From the NCBI RefSeq assembly GCF_024345495.1, contig NZ_JAGQBF010000009.1, forward strand, positions 1-64,000: a DNA stretch of 64,000 nt. The letters are read 5' to 3'. The translations under genes were made by a program, and so were the position numbers. The notes under the pieces were generated by a model. The model was given only the letters and a program-made list of their open reading frames with translations. It was not told the DNA's origin and ran no database searches. Shown one piece after another: positions 34,411 through 43,682 of the stretch. Each line of letters starts with the position of its first letter. Position 1 is the stretch's first letter. The DNA is from Synechococcus sp. RedBA-s (GTDB lineage: Bacteria > Cyanobacteriota > Cyanobacteriia > PCC-6307 > Cyanobiaceae).

Positions 34411-34457
34411 GATGACACTGCCCCCCGGATGACACTGCCCCCCCGATGACCCTGCCA
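34411..34457. repeat. 17-bp tandem triplication at the pyrE start
   Basis: GATGACACTGCCCCCC(G/C) repeats with a 17-bp period at 34411, 34428 and 34445. The third copy (GATGACCCTGCC) contains the pyrE ATG at 34446. The two upstream ATGs at 34412 and 34429 are out of frame with pyrE because 17 is not a multiple of three. Confidence 0.85.
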
Positions 34458-35036
34458 CCCATCCCCGCCACCGTCACTGAGCGCCACCAGCTGCTGCTGG
34501 AGCTGTTGGCCACCAGGGCCTACCGCCACGGCCAGTTCACCCTGGCGTCGGGTCGCAGCAGCGACCACTACGTGAACTGCAAGCCGGTGAGCCTCAGCGG
34601 CCACGGGCTGGCTCTGCTGGCCATGGCCCTGCTGGAGCAGGTGGAGGAGGGTGCCGCGGCAGTGGCCGGCCTCACCCTCGGCGCCGATCCCCTGGTGAGT
34701 GGCGTGGCGATGGCGGCTGCCCAGGCGGGGCTGCCCCTCGACGCTCTGATCGTGCGCAAGCAGGCCAAGGGGCACGGCACCGGCGCCTGGCTGGAGGGCC
34801 CCCTGCCCGCCGCAGGGGGCCGCATCACCGTGCTTGAAGACGTGGTGACCACAGGGGGGTCCTCGCTCAAGGCCGTGGAGCAGCTGCGCGAGGCCGGCTA
34901 CGTCGTGGAGCGGGTGGTCACAATCGTTGATCGCCAGGAGGGGGGTCTGGAGGCCATGACAGCGGCGGGCCTGGAGCTGCGCAGCCTCTTCCTGCTGGAG
35001 GAGATTGCCGCCGCGGCTCAGACTTTGCAAGGGTGA
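34446..35036 (+). CDS. pyrE: Orotate phosphoribosyltransferase
   Basis: A 196-residue enzyme that joins orotate and PRPP to form OMP in pyrimidine synthesis. The PRPP-binding motif is [20 protein letters not shown], and the N-terminal [19 protein letters not shown] is typical of PyrE. The catalytic loop Lys cluster lies in [15 protein letters not shown]. It is close upstream of the YgfZ-like gene. The start lies in a 17-bp tandem array with two out-of-frame ATGs. Confidence 0.95.
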   Translation: MTLPPIPATVTERHQLLLELLATRAYRHGQFTLASGRSSDHYVNCKPVSLSGHGLALLAMALLEQVEEGAAAVAGLTLGADPLVSGVAMAAAQAGLPLDALIVRKQAKGHGTGAWLEGPLPAAGGRITVLEDVVTTGGSSLKAVEQLREAGYVVERVVTIVDRQEGGLEAMTAAGLELRSLFLLEEIAAAAQTLQG

Positions 35037-35055
35037 GTCCATCGCTGAGCCCGCC

Positions 35056-36024
35056 ATGGACCTGAACCGCTCCACCCCCCCAGGCCCCTGGGACTGGCGG
35101 CCTGCCAGCCCCAGCCGCTGGGAGCAGCCCGTGAGCCTGGTGCACCTTGAGGGGCCCGACAGCCTGCGCTTTCTCCATGGCCAGAGCAGCCAGGATCTGG
35201 AGCGGGCCCAGCCCGGCCAGTGCCTGGCCACCTGTTGTCTCACCCCCACCGGCCGGGTGCGCGGCCTGGCCGAGGTGCTGGTGGAGGCCAGCGGGGCCTG
35301 GCTGGTGATCACCGCCGGCGATGGGGCCGCCATCCACCAGGCCCTTGACCGGGTGCTCTTCCCCGCCGATCAGGTGAACCTGGGGCCGCTGTTGGCCGGA
35401 ACGCTGGTCTGTCTGGAAGGGCTGGAAGCAGCTGGATCCCTGGAGGCGCCCGCCGCACCTGCCGCGGGCTGGTCCCTGCCCGGCCAGCGGCTGGTGCTCA
35501 GGGAGGGGGACGAGCTCCCCGCTGAGCTGGAGGCCCTCCCGACCCTGGGGCCGATCGAGAGCGAGCGCTGGCGCCTCAGCCAGGGGCGACCGCTGGCCCC
35601 CAATGAAATCAGCGAAGAGGTAAACCCCTTCGAGCTCGGTCTGGCGGACCGGGTCAGCCTGAGCAAGGGTTGCTACGTGGGCCAGGAAACCCTGGCCAAG
35701 CTGGCCACCTACGACGGCGTCAAGCAACAGCTGCGGCGCTGGTGCTGGGCGGAGCCGGCCGCAGGCAGCGTCAGCGACGGGCCTTCACCGCTGCCGGGGG
35801 CGGTGCTGCGCACTCCCAGTGCTGAGCGGGCCGGACGGATCACCTCCAGCCTGCGGCTGAATGCCGGGCCCGATGGCACCAGCCTGTGGCTGGGGCTGGC
35901 CCTGGTGCGGCGTCAGGCGCTGCTGGAACCGCTGCTGCTGGCCGGCGAAGGGATCGGCCTGGAGATCTCCGAGCCCACGGGGGTGGTGGCTCCACCGGTG
36001 GGGGCAGGCGGCGCGGCGTCCTGA
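35056..36024 (+). CDS. YgfZ-like folate-binding protein
   Basis: A 322-residue aminomethyltransferase-like protein with the YgfZ signature KGCYVGQE. Members bind tetrahydrofolate and help maintain iron-sulfur enzymes. The ATG at 35056 is preferred over the frame start at 35005. It begins 19 bp after pyrE on the same strand, and its last 112 bp overlap the convergent nuclease gene; both frames end normally. Confidence 0.88.
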   Translation: MDLNRSTPPGPWDWRPASPSRWEQPVSLVHLEGPDSLRFLHGQSSQDLERAQPGQCLATCCLTPTGRVRGLAEVLVEASGAWLVITAGDGAAIHQALDRVLFPADQVNLGPLLAGTLVCLEGLEAAGSLEAPAAPAAGWSLPGQRLVLREGDELPAELEALPTLGPIESERWRLSQGRPLAPNEISEEVNPFELGLADRVSLSKGCYVGQETLAKLATYDGVKQQLRRWCWAEPAAGSVSDGPSPLPGAVLRTPSAERAGRITSSLRLNAGPDGTSLWLGLALVRRQALLEPLLLAGEGIGLEISEPTGVVAPPVGAGGAAS

Positions 36025-37505
36025 GTGAGCAGCCAGTGGGCCACCGCCCAGGTGGCCAGGCCGTCGTCGTGGTTGTAGCGGAAGATCCGGCGCAGGCCAT
36101 GGAGGCTGCCTCGGCCCTCCGGTGTGCCATCCCCCCGCCAATGGCGCCACCAGAGCAGGCAGCGAGCGCCATCCACCCCCTTCTGGCTCCAGGCAAAGCC
36201 CAGCCAGCCCGCCACCGCCTTGAGGCCATAGCTGTTGACCGGCAGCAGCCAGTGGCGCCGCAGCCGCTGGTGCAGGTCCACCAGGCGCTTGCGCAGGTCT
36301 GCCAGTTCCCGCTCGCTGGCCCCCTGGCGCTGGGCCAGACGCACCAGCGCAATCGATTCGGTTTCGCCGTAGTGGAGTAGGGGCCAGTCGGAGGGGGTGG
36401 CCGCCAGCAACCGGCGCAGACGCTGCCAGAGCCTGGCCTCGCCGTGCTCGTGCAGGGCCAGCAGCGGCCTGTAGCGGCCGATGTCAGCCGCTTGCCCCTC
36501 GGGCCAGCGGCCATCGGCCCCCCGCTCGATGCGCAGGAAGCCATGCAGGAAGTCGTCGCGGGCGTCTGGGTCGGATTCGATGTCGTAGACGAGCACCCCG
36601 CTGGCGCTGGCCAGCTCGGGCAGGGCGGTGGTCGGCTGGTGGGGCTCCGGCGGCAGGCGCAGGGGTTCCCCCCGCTGCTGCACGCGGGCTTGGGCCACCA
36701 GCCGCGCCGCCACCTCGCGGTGCTGCTCCCCGTGCACCTCCAGGGCATCGGCCAGGGCTTCGGAGTCGGCCGCGGCCAGGGCACTGAGCTGGGGCAGGCC
36801 CAGCTCGATCAGGAGCTCCCGCCGCTTGGCGCCGATGCCGCTCACCTCGCTGAGGTGGCCCTGCAGGGCGGCTTCGCGGTCGCAGAGACCTCGCCAGGAG
36901 CAGAGCACGCACTTCTTGCGGTCGCTCACCAGCGGTGGCGGCTGGGGGCGCGCCAGGTCTGCCGCCACTTTGGGCAGGGCCTCCTCCAGCTGGCGCTGCA
37001 GCCCCTCCCCCAGCGCCAGCCGCTCCCGCTCCAGGCGCCCGGAGCCCATGGCCACCACCAGGCCATGGCTGACCGCCCCCTGCTGCCAGCCCGAGAGCAA
37101 CGTTCCCCAGAGGCCCATCACCAACCGGTGCTCCCGGGTGAGCCTTCGGCCCTGACGGGCCATCACCGGCTGGTAGGCGTAGGCCCCCCAGCGGCTCTCG
37201 CCACTGCAGCGCTGCAACAGCGGTGGATGGGCCTCCAGTTCCAGGCCGGCGGGCCCCCGGCCCCTGAGGCGCACGCCTACCACTGCGGGAGCACCGGCCA
37301 CGCAGGCGGCTTCGCCGGCCAGGGGCTGCTGCTGCAGCAAGCTCACAAAACAGCGCTGCTGATCGTCGAGCTGAAGGGCCCGGTGGGCGCTCCACAGCCG
37401 CTGCCCCGGATCCCCGTGGCGATCGAGCCAGGCACGGCGCCGACAGCGCAGCCAGCTGCGCAGCAACCGGTCGCTCACCAGCCGGTTGGACGGTTCAGCA
37501 GACAT
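35913..37505 (-). CDS. TM0106-type RecB-like/RNase H-like nuclease
   Basis: A 530-residue protein with three parts. Residues about 10-210 resemble a RecB/Cas4-like nuclease with an iron-sulfur Cys cluster: a Cys in LRCRRRAWL and CVLCSWRGLC. Residues about 215-250 hold a helix-hairpin-helix (LSEVSGIGAKRRELLIELGL). Residues about 300-500 form an RNase H-like 3'-5' exonuclease domain (VYDIESDPD). The last 30 residues are Ser/Pro-rich and overlap ygfZ. It probably acts in nucleic acid processing; the exact role is not known. Confidence 0.82.
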   Translation of the reverse strand: MSAEPSNRLVSDRLLRSWLRCRRRAWLDRHGDPGQRLWSAHRALQLDDQQRCFVSLLQQQPLAGEAACVAGAPAVVGVRLRGRGPAGLELEAHPPLLQRCSGESRWGAYAYQPVMARQGRRLTREHRLVMGLWGTLLSGWQQGAVSHGLVVAMGSGRLERERLALGEGLQRQLEEALPKVAADLARPQPPPLVSDRKKCVLCSWRGLCDREAALQGHLSEVSGIGAKRRELLIELGLPQLSALAAADSEALADALEVHGEQHREVAARLVAQARVQQRGEPLRLPPEPHQPTTALPELASASGVLVYDIESDPDARDDFLHGFLRIERGADGRWPEGQAADIGRYRPLLALHEHGEARLWQRLRRLLAATPSDWPLLHYGETESIALVRLAQRQGASERELADLRKRLVDLHQRLRRHWLLPVNSYGLKAVAGWLGFAWSQKGVDGARCLLWWRHWRGDGTPEGRGSLHGLRRIFRYNHDDGLATWAVAHWLLTQDAAPPAPTGGATTPVGSEISRPIPSPASSSGSSSA

Positions 37506-37607
37506 GGCGGCAGACTACGGCGGGCGGTGGCCTGCCGCCAGGCCGGCACCCGCTGAACCCCAGGCCAGCCGGACTGCTGCTACGAGCTACTGAACCCCGC
37601 TGCCCCC

Positions 37608-39116
37608 ATGCCTTCTGCCCCCCTGCCCCTGGAGCCCAGTCCCATCCGTTTCGGCACCGACGGCTGGCGCGGCATCCTCGGCGTCGATGTGACCCTGGAA
37701 CGCCTGTTGGTGGTGGCCGCGGCCGCAGCCCGCGAGCTGGAACGCGCCGCGCCGGCGCAACTCAACAGCCGCGAGGTGGTGATCGGCTACGACCGCCGCT
37801 TCCTGGCACCGGAGCTGGCCGAAGCCATTGCCAGCGCCGTGCGCGGCGCCGATCTCGAGCCGGTGCTCACCGATTCAGCCGTGCCCACACCCGCCTGCAG
37901 CTGGGCGGTGGTGGAGCGGGGCTCCCTCGGGGCTCTGGTGATCACCGCCAGCCACAACCCCCCTGAGTGGATCGGCCTGAAGATCAAGGGTCATTTCGGC
38001 GGCTCGGTGGAGGAGGCCTTCACCGCCGCCGTGGAGAAGCGCCTGGAGGCGGGGGGCATCACCGTGCCGATCCCCGGCGACACCCCACGCTTCGATGGCT
38101 GGAGCGGCTACCTGGCGGGCCTGCGCCAGCTGGTGGATACAGGCGCCCTGCGCCTTGGGCTGGAGTCGATGGGTCTGCGGGTGATCGTGGATCCCATGCA
38201 CGGCTCGGCCGCCGGTGGGCTGCCGGCCCTGCTGGGGACCGGATCACAGAGCGGTGAGGGAAGTGCCGGTGGCGTAGCGGACGGCTCAGGCGACGACTGC
38301 ATCGAGGAGATCCGCTCCTGGCGTGATCCGCTCTTCGGCGGCCACCCGCCCGAGCCCTTGGCGCCCTACCTGCAGGAGCTGATCGCCGCGGTGCGGGCCA
38401 GCGGCGAAGCCGGCCGGCCAGCGGTGGGGATCGTCTTCGACGGCGACGGTGACCGCATCGCCGCCATTGATGAGCGGGGCCGCTACTGCAGCACCCAGCT
38501 GCTGATGCCCCTGTTGATCGATCACCTGGCCCGGGCCCGGGCCCTGCCGGGCGCCGTGGTCAAGACGGTGAGCGGCTCCGACCTGATGCAACTGGTGGCG
38601 GAGGGTCTCGGACGGCCTGTGATCGAGAAGCCGGTGGGCTTCAAGTACATCGCCAGCGAGATGCTCGCCGGTGGGGTGCTGGTGGGCGGCGAGGAATCGG
38701 GCGGGGTCGGCTTCGGCCTGCACCTGCCCGAGCGGGACGCCCTCTTCGCCGCCCTGCTGGTGCTGGAGGCCCTCGTGGAAGGCGGCCTGCCCCTGGGCGA
38801 GCGCCTCGACCGGCTGCAGGCCGACCACGGCGGCGCCAGCGCCTACGACCGGCTCGACCTGCGCCTGCGGGACATGGCCAGCCGGCAGCGGCTGGAGCGC
38901 CAGCTGGCCCAGGAGCCCCCCATCAGCGTGGCCGGCTGGCCGGTGCAGGAGGTGGTGAGCACCGATGGGGTGAAGTTGCGCCTCGGGGCCAGCCACTGGC
39001 TGATGCTGCGCTTCTCCGGCACCGAACCGCTGCTGCGCCTCTACAGCGAAGCCCCGAGCGGGGAGCGGGTGGGTGAGATCCTGGCGTGGGCCCGCCAGTT
39101 TGCCGAAGCGGCATGA
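37608..39116 (+). CDS. Phosphoglucomutase/phosphomannomutase-family enzyme
   Basis: A 502-residue alpha-D-phosphohexomutase. The phosphoserine loop is ITASHNPPE with Ser115, the metal loop is FDGDGDRIAAID, and the sugar-binding and phosphate-binding loops appear as GGEESGGVG and RFSGTEPLLRLY. It interconverts hexose 1- and 6-phosphates; glucose versus mannose cannot be told from sequence. The gene is followed by rdgB, whose ATG overlaps its stop (ATGA). Confidence 0.92.
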   Translation: MPSAPLPLEPSPIRFGTDGWRGILGVDVTLERLLVVAAAAARELERAAPAQLNSREVVIGYDRRFLAPELAEAIASAVRGADLEPVLTDSAVPTPACSWAVVERGSLGALVITASHNPPEWIGLKIKGHFGGSVEEAFTAAVEKRLEAGGITVPIPGDTPRFDGWSGYLAGLRQLVDTGALRLGLESMGLRVIVDPMHGSAAGGLPALLGTGSQSGEGSAGGVADGSGDDCIEEIRSWRDPLFGGHPPEPLAPYLQELIAAVRASGEAGRPAVGIVFDGDGDRIAAIDERGRYCSTQLLMPLLIDHLARARALPGAVVKTVSGSDLMQLVAEGLGRPVIEKPVGFKYIASEMLAGGVLVGGEESGGVGFGLHLPERDALFAALLVLEALVEGGLPLGERLDRLQADHGGASAYDRLDLRLRDMASRQRLERQLAQEPPISVAGWPVQEVVSTDGVKLRLGASHWLMLRFSGTEPLLRLYSEAPSGERVGEILAWARQFAEAA

Positions 39117-39751
39117 GCGACTCCAGCCCCCAGCCGGCGCCGAAGGTGCTGGTGATCGCCAGCGGCAATGCCGGCAAGCTCAGGGAATTCACGGCACTGC
39201 TGGCCACTGAGGGCCCGGAGCTGGATCTGGAGGTGCGCAGCCAGCCCCAGGGCCTGGAGGTGGAGGAAACCGGCGACAGCTTTGCCGCCAACGCCCGCCT
39301 CAAAGCTGAAGCCGTGGCGCGGCTCACGGGGCACTGGGCGCTGGCCGATGATTCGGGTCTGAGTGTGGACGCCCTCGGCGGGGCGCCCGGCATCCACTCC
39401 GCCCGCTATGCCCCCACCGACCCCGAGCGAATCACCCGCTTGCTGGAGGCACTGGCGGGGGAACCCAACCGTCGGGCCCGGTTCACGGCAGCCCTGGCCC
39501 TGGCTGATCCCAGCGGCCAGACGGTGCTGGAGGTGGAGGGCGTCTGCATGGGTGAGATCCTCGACGCCCCCTGCGGGGAGGGCGGCTTCGGCTACGACCC
39601 GGTGTTCCTGGTACCTGAAACGGGCCTGAGCTTTGCCCAGATGACACCAGAGCTCAAGCGCCGTGTAGGCCATCGCGGCCGTGCCCTGGAAGCCCTGCTG
39701 CCGCCCCTGCAGCGGCTGTTCGCGGACGCAGGAAGGGAAACGGTGTGCTGA
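39113..39751 (+). CDS. rdgB: dITP/XTP pyrophosphatase
   Basis: A 212-residue Ham1/RdgB-family enzyme that removes non-canonical purine nucleotides (ITP, XTP) from the pool. Key motifs are VIASGNAGKLREF at the N-terminus, LADDSGLSVDALGGAPGIHS in the middle and GGFGYDPVF. The ATG at 39113 overlaps the mutase stop; the frame open from 39086 is not needed. It overlaps the start of the HAD gene downstream. Confidence 0.93.
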   Translation: MSDSSPQPAPKVLVIASGNAGKLREFTALLATEGPELDLEVRSQPQGLEVEETGDSFAANARLKAEAVARLTGHWALADDSGLSVDALGGAPGIHSARYAPTDPERITRLLEALAGEPNRRARFTAALALADPSGQTVLEVEGVCMGEILDAPCGEGGFGYDPVFLVPETGLSFAQMTPELKRRVGHRGRALEALLPPLQRLFADAGRETVC

Positions 39752-40775
39752 CGCGGGTCCTGGCGGCGGCTGCCGGAAGTCTGCTAAGCCTGGCGATGAT
39801 GTCCCCTTTGGCGTCTGCCATGGCCAGCCAGGCCACCGCCGCAGGGTCCGCTCAGCCCCTCCCTTCCTGGCGCGACGGTGCCACCAGATCGCGGATCCTG
39901 GCCTTCGTCGCCAGCGTCAGCCAGCCGGGGGGAGAGAGCTATCTGCCGCCCGAGGAGCGCATCGCGGTCTTCGACAACGACGGAACGCTCTGGTCGGAGC
40001 AGCCGATGTACGTGCAGCTGGCCTTCGCGATCGAGCGGGCCCGCGCCATGGTGGCCCAGCAGCCCAAGCTCGCCACCAATCCGATCATCGCCGCGGCGGC
40101 TGCAGCCGGTAACGGTGAAGCCGTACTCACCATGGGCATCAAGGATCTGCTGGAACTGGTGGGGATCACCCATGCCGGCATGAGCACCGATGTGTTCCGC
40201 GACCTGGTGCGCGAGTGGCTGGACAGCGCCTGCCACCCGACCCTGCAGCGGCCTTACACCGCCCTGACCTATCAACCGATGCGGGAGCTGCTCGAGCACC
40301 TGCGCGCCCATGGTTTCCGTACCTACATCGTTTCGGCCGGCGGCGTGGAGTTCATGCGGGTGTTCGCCGAGGAGGCGTATGGAATCCCGCCGGAGCAGGT
40401 GATCGGCTCCAGCATCGGCACCACCTACGCCCTGCGCGGCGGGTTGCCGGTGATCCTGCGCCAGAGCGAGGTGCAGACGGTCGCCGATCGGGCCATGAAG
40501 CCGATCCTGATCGAGCAGCTGATCGGCCGCAGGCCGATCAGCTGCCTTCGGCAACTCCGACGGTGATCTGGAGATGCTGGAGTGGACCACCAGCCTGCCG
40601 GGACCACGTCTGGGGGTGATCGTTCACCACGACGATCCCGAGCGGGAGGTGGCCTACGACCGCCAATCCGCCTTCGGCCATCTCGATCGGGCCTTGAGCG
40701 AGGCGCCCCGGCGGGGCTGGACGGTGGTGAGCATGCGCGACGACTGGGCCAGTGTGTTTGCGCCCCCTCCAGCGT
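39745..40775 (+). pseudogene. Frameshifted HAD-type exported phosphatase
   Basis: The gene starts at a GTG with AGGAAGGG eight bases before it and overlaps the rdgB stop. It encodes a signal peptide and motif I (VFDNDGTLW), then motif II (TYIVSAGGVEF). After GRRPIS near 40537 the frame shifts and ends at 40566. The correct continuation, AAFGNSDGDLEMLEW and so on, is in the +1 frame and runs to VFAPP near 40770, with no proper stop until 40939. The loss removes motif IV and the C-terminus. The intact paralog lies at 43683-44699 and reads GRRPIAAFGNSDGDLQML, which shows where the base change sits. Sequencing error is a possible alternative. Confidence 0.8.
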
Positions 40776-41537
40776 CAACCGGACCAGGCGGAGCAGTGGT
40801 CGACCGCTGTGCCGTGCCTCCGGCCAGCGAACCCAGGGCTGCGGGAGAGCGTGGCGCTGGGGAGCTCCCCGAACAAGCGGCGGCAATCCCGGGCGAAGTG
40901 CCCCGGATTGAGGAAGCCCCAGGAGGCCGCCAGCCCTGAGATCGTCGCGGCCCCCGGCTGGGCCTCCAGCAGCCCAGGGCGAACACCATGGAGCCGCTGC
41001 AGCTTGAGAAAGGCCATCGGTCCCATGCCGAGGTGGTCCTGAAAAACCCTGAATCAGGCTGCGCCGGCTGGTGCACACCTCCTGGCAGATCCCATCGAGG
41101 CTGATCACCTGGCCCGGGTGCAGGGCCATCCAGCCCTGGGCCTGCTTGACAATCTCGATCCGCGCTGGAAGCCTCGGCAAGCGGGAGCCGCCCCCTGCTG
41201 AGTGGGCCAGTGTTTCCACCAGCAGGGGGAGCAGATCCTTCTGCAGCCGATCCTGCCTCGAAGGCCAGCTCAGATGCGGGGAGGGCACTTCCGAGAATGC
41301 AAACAGCTGGTGTAAATGGCGGCACAGCCGCTGAAATCCCACCGTCTCGATCGGCAGCCAGTTGGAGCGGAACACCTGCTCATCGAGGCAGGTATGCCCC
41401 AGTCCCATGGCCTCCTGCTGGAAACGGGCCGGATCGATCGCCAGGACCGCCAGCGAGCGCCGGCCCGTGGCGGTGAGAGGCACCTCCCCACGGGTTGCCA
41501 TGCCAAAGAACCGCGGCGGCGGGAAGGGTCTGGCCAT
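40775..41537 (-). pseudogene. Frameshifted AraC-family regulator
   Basis: The minus strand encodes an AraC/XylS regulator. The N-terminal sensor part reads from the ATG at 41537 and is followed by the first helix-turn-helix (ISLDGICQEVCTSRRSLIQG). At a TTTTT run near 41046 the frame breaks; the continuation LGMGPMAFLKLQRLHGVR and the second DNA-binding helix region AATISGLAASWGFLNPGHFA are in another frame, ending at a stop at 40775. One base too many in the T run explains it. It is divergent from the first sulfatase (166 bp), the classic position of a local activator, so that sulfatase may have lost or changed its regulation. Confidence 0.78.
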
Positions 41538-41703
41538 GGGAGTGGAGCAGATCGCTCCGGAGCGCCCCTGGCGCCAACTGGGTCAGCTCGAGGGGGAGCC
41601 GAAGCTGAGCATGGGATTGGGTTGAGAACTGCACTTTTTGTATGGACTGATTTTGCCTTGGTGAGCAGACTGACCCTCAGGCACCCGCTCCCCTCCCCCT
41701 GTC

Positions 41704-43206
41704 ATGCCCAAAGGCCAACCCAACATCCTCATCCTCTGGGGCGACGACGTCGGCCAGAGCAACCTGAGCTGCTACAGCGATGGGCTGATGGGCTATCAGA
41801 CCCCCAACATCGACCGGGTCGCCAAAGAAGGTGGCCGCTTCATCCATTACTACGCCGAGCAGAGCTGCACCGCGGGCCGGGCCGCCTTCATCTCCGGCCA
41901 GAACGTGTTCCGCACCGGCCTCAGCAAGGTGGGCATGCCTGGTGCCCCGCTCGGCTTTCGGCCAGAGGATCCCACCATCGCCGGCCTGCTCAAGCCCCTC
42001 GGCTACCGCACTGGCCAGTTCGGCAAGAACCACTTCGGCGACCAGGACGAACATCTGCCGACGATGCACGGCTTCGATGAGTTCTTCGGCAACCTGTATC
42101 ATCTCAATGCCGAGGAAGAACCGGAGCAACGGGATTATCCCAAGCCGGAAGACTTTCCAAACTTCAAGAAGAACTTTGGCCCCCGCGGTGTATTGCATTG
42201 TTGGGCCAATGAGGATGGCACCCAGCGGATCGAAAATACCGGGCCGCTCACCAAAAAACGGATGGAGAACTGCGACGAAGAGTTCATAACTGAGGCCAAG
42301 CGCTTCATCCGTGATGCGGTGGCATCAGGGGAACCGTTCTTTGTGTGGTTCAACACGACCCACATGCACTTCCGCACCCACGCACGCGCCCAGGACATCG
42401 GCCGTTCCGGGCGCTGGCAGTCGGAGTATCACGACGTGATGATCTATCACGATGAGTGCATCGGCGAGATGCTCAACCTGCTCGATGAGCTGGGCGTCAC
42501 CGACGACACCATCGTGATGTACAGCACCGACAACGGCCCCCACATGAACAGCTGGCCCGATGCCGGCATGACCCCGTTTCGCAGTGAGAAGAACACCAAC
42601 TGGGAAGGGGCCTACCGGGTGCCCGCGCTGGTGCGCTGGCCCGGGCACATCGAGCCCGGCACCCTGTTCACCGGAATCGTCAGCCACCTCGACTGGCTTC
42701 CCACTTTGCTTGCCGCTGCGGGTGAAAGTGATGTCAAGGAAAAACTCCTGGCTGGCTATGCAGCCGGCAATCGCACCTACAAAGTGCATCTCGATGGGTA
42801 CAACATGCTCGACTACTGGACGGGCGAGACCGACAAGAGCCCGCGGCAGGAATTCTTCTACTTCTCCGACGACGGAGACCTCACAGCGCTTCGCTTCGAC
42901 AACTGGAAAATCATCTTCATGGAGCAGCGCTGCCCCGGCACCCTGCAGGTGTGGGCCGAACCCTTAACCGTGCTGCGCTGTCCGAAACTGTTCAACCTGC
43001 TCACCGATCCCTATGAGCGGGCCGACATCACCTCAAACACCTACTACGACTGGTATCTGGATCACTGCTACCTGATGATCCCCGCGCAGCCCTTCGTGGG
43101 CAAGCTGCTTGAAACCTTCAAGGAGTTCCCACCGCGGCAGAAGGCGGCCAGCTTCACGGTTGGCCAGGTGATGGAGAAGATCGCGGCCTCAATCGGCTCC
43201 ACTTGA
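41704..43206 (+). CDS. Sulfatase with CXAXR-type active site
   Basis: A 500-residue alkaline-phosphatase-superfamily sulfatase. The metal Asp pair is WGDDVG (residues 13-18). The formylglycine site is SCTAGRAAFISG with Cys55, giving C-T-A-G-R, the CXAXR variant rather than the common CXPSR. Later blocks GKNHFGDQ and YSTDNGPHMN (second metal site) are intact. There is no signal peptide, so it is probably cytoplasmic. It likely hydrolyses an organic sulfate ester; the substrate is unknown. It is divergent from the broken AraC gene, and its downstream DNA carries a copy of the leader of the formylglycine-generating enzyme gene. Confidence 0.88.
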   Translation: MPKGQPNILILWGDDVGQSNLSCYSDGLMGYQTPNIDRVAKEGGRFIHYYAEQSCTAGRAAFISGQNVFRTGLSKVGMPGAPLGFRPEDPTIAGLLKPLGYRTGQFGKNHFGDQDEHLPTMHGFDEFFGNLYHLNAEEEPEQRDYPKPEDFPNFKKNFGPRGVLHCWANEDGTQRIENTGPLTKKRMENCDEEFITEAKRFIRDAVASGEPFFVWFNTTHMHFRTHARAQDIGRSGRWQSEYHDVMIYHDECIGEMLNLLDELGVTDDTIVMYSTDNGPHMNSWPDAGMTPFRSEKNTNWEGAYRVPALVRWPGHIEPGTLFTGIVSHLDWLPTLLAAAGESDVKEKLLAGYAAGNRTYKVHLDGYNMLDYWTGETDKSPRQEFFYFSDDGDLTALRFDNWKIIFMEQRCPGTLQVWAEPLTVLRCPKLFNLLTDPYERADITSNTYYDWYLDHCYLMIPAQPFVGKLLETFKEFPPRQKAASFTVGQVMEKIAASIGST

Positions 43207-43682
43207 GGCCCATGGGGCGCTGTACTTCCTTTGACAGCCAGCGCCCCTCCTTGCTCCCTGCGCCCGCCCCGGGACCTCCATGGGGCGAGTGTCTTCCAAT
43301 AGCTCGATTCAAAACTCCGTTCCCACCGCTCCGCCAGCCACACGGAACCAGCCCCGTCGCCTACCGGCGCTGGACAGGGCGGGGATACTGGCGGCCATCA
43401 CCCCTCAACCTCAACAGGATCTGCGCAAGATTTAAAGGGAAGTCCCTCTCTTCAGCGGCAACCGCTCAAGCACCGTTGACATGGCATGTGTCGAAGGTGA
43501 TCCATTCGACGGCCAGCATGTCGTTTGTGACAGGAGCCTTCGGGCCTGATCACCTCTCTGGCCGTTGTACTCACAATTCGGACCTTCCAGTTTCTTCCAC
43601 CCATCCGGGAAAACCGCGGCGCCTAGGCCGGAGCGCAGATCAAGCAGGAACGCGGTGATTGGGGGCACAGAGAGACAGTCGT
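43207..43682. other. Intergenic stretch with a duplicated leader and relics
   Basis: About 475 bp between the first sulfatase and the HAD gene. The first part (about 43218-43375) is clearly related to 55433-55580, the leader and first codons of the formylglycine-generating enzyme gene: shared blocks TGACAGCCAGCG, ATGGGGC, TCCAAT and CCGTCGCC/ACCGGCG in the same order. The rest has no recognisable gene; an open minus-strand frame at 43432-43686 is judged chance. Confidence 0.6.

Noticed and set aside
43380-43560. Plus-strand reading REVPLFSG ... EGDPFDGQHVV resembles a cyclic-nucleotide-binding domain
   Set aside because: Too short, interrupted by stops and not supported by flanking similarity; judged chance.
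43203-43658. A 151-codon plus-strand frame downstream of the first sulfatase
   Set aside because: It overlaps the duplicated FGE leader, has an unnatural composition and no ribosome site.
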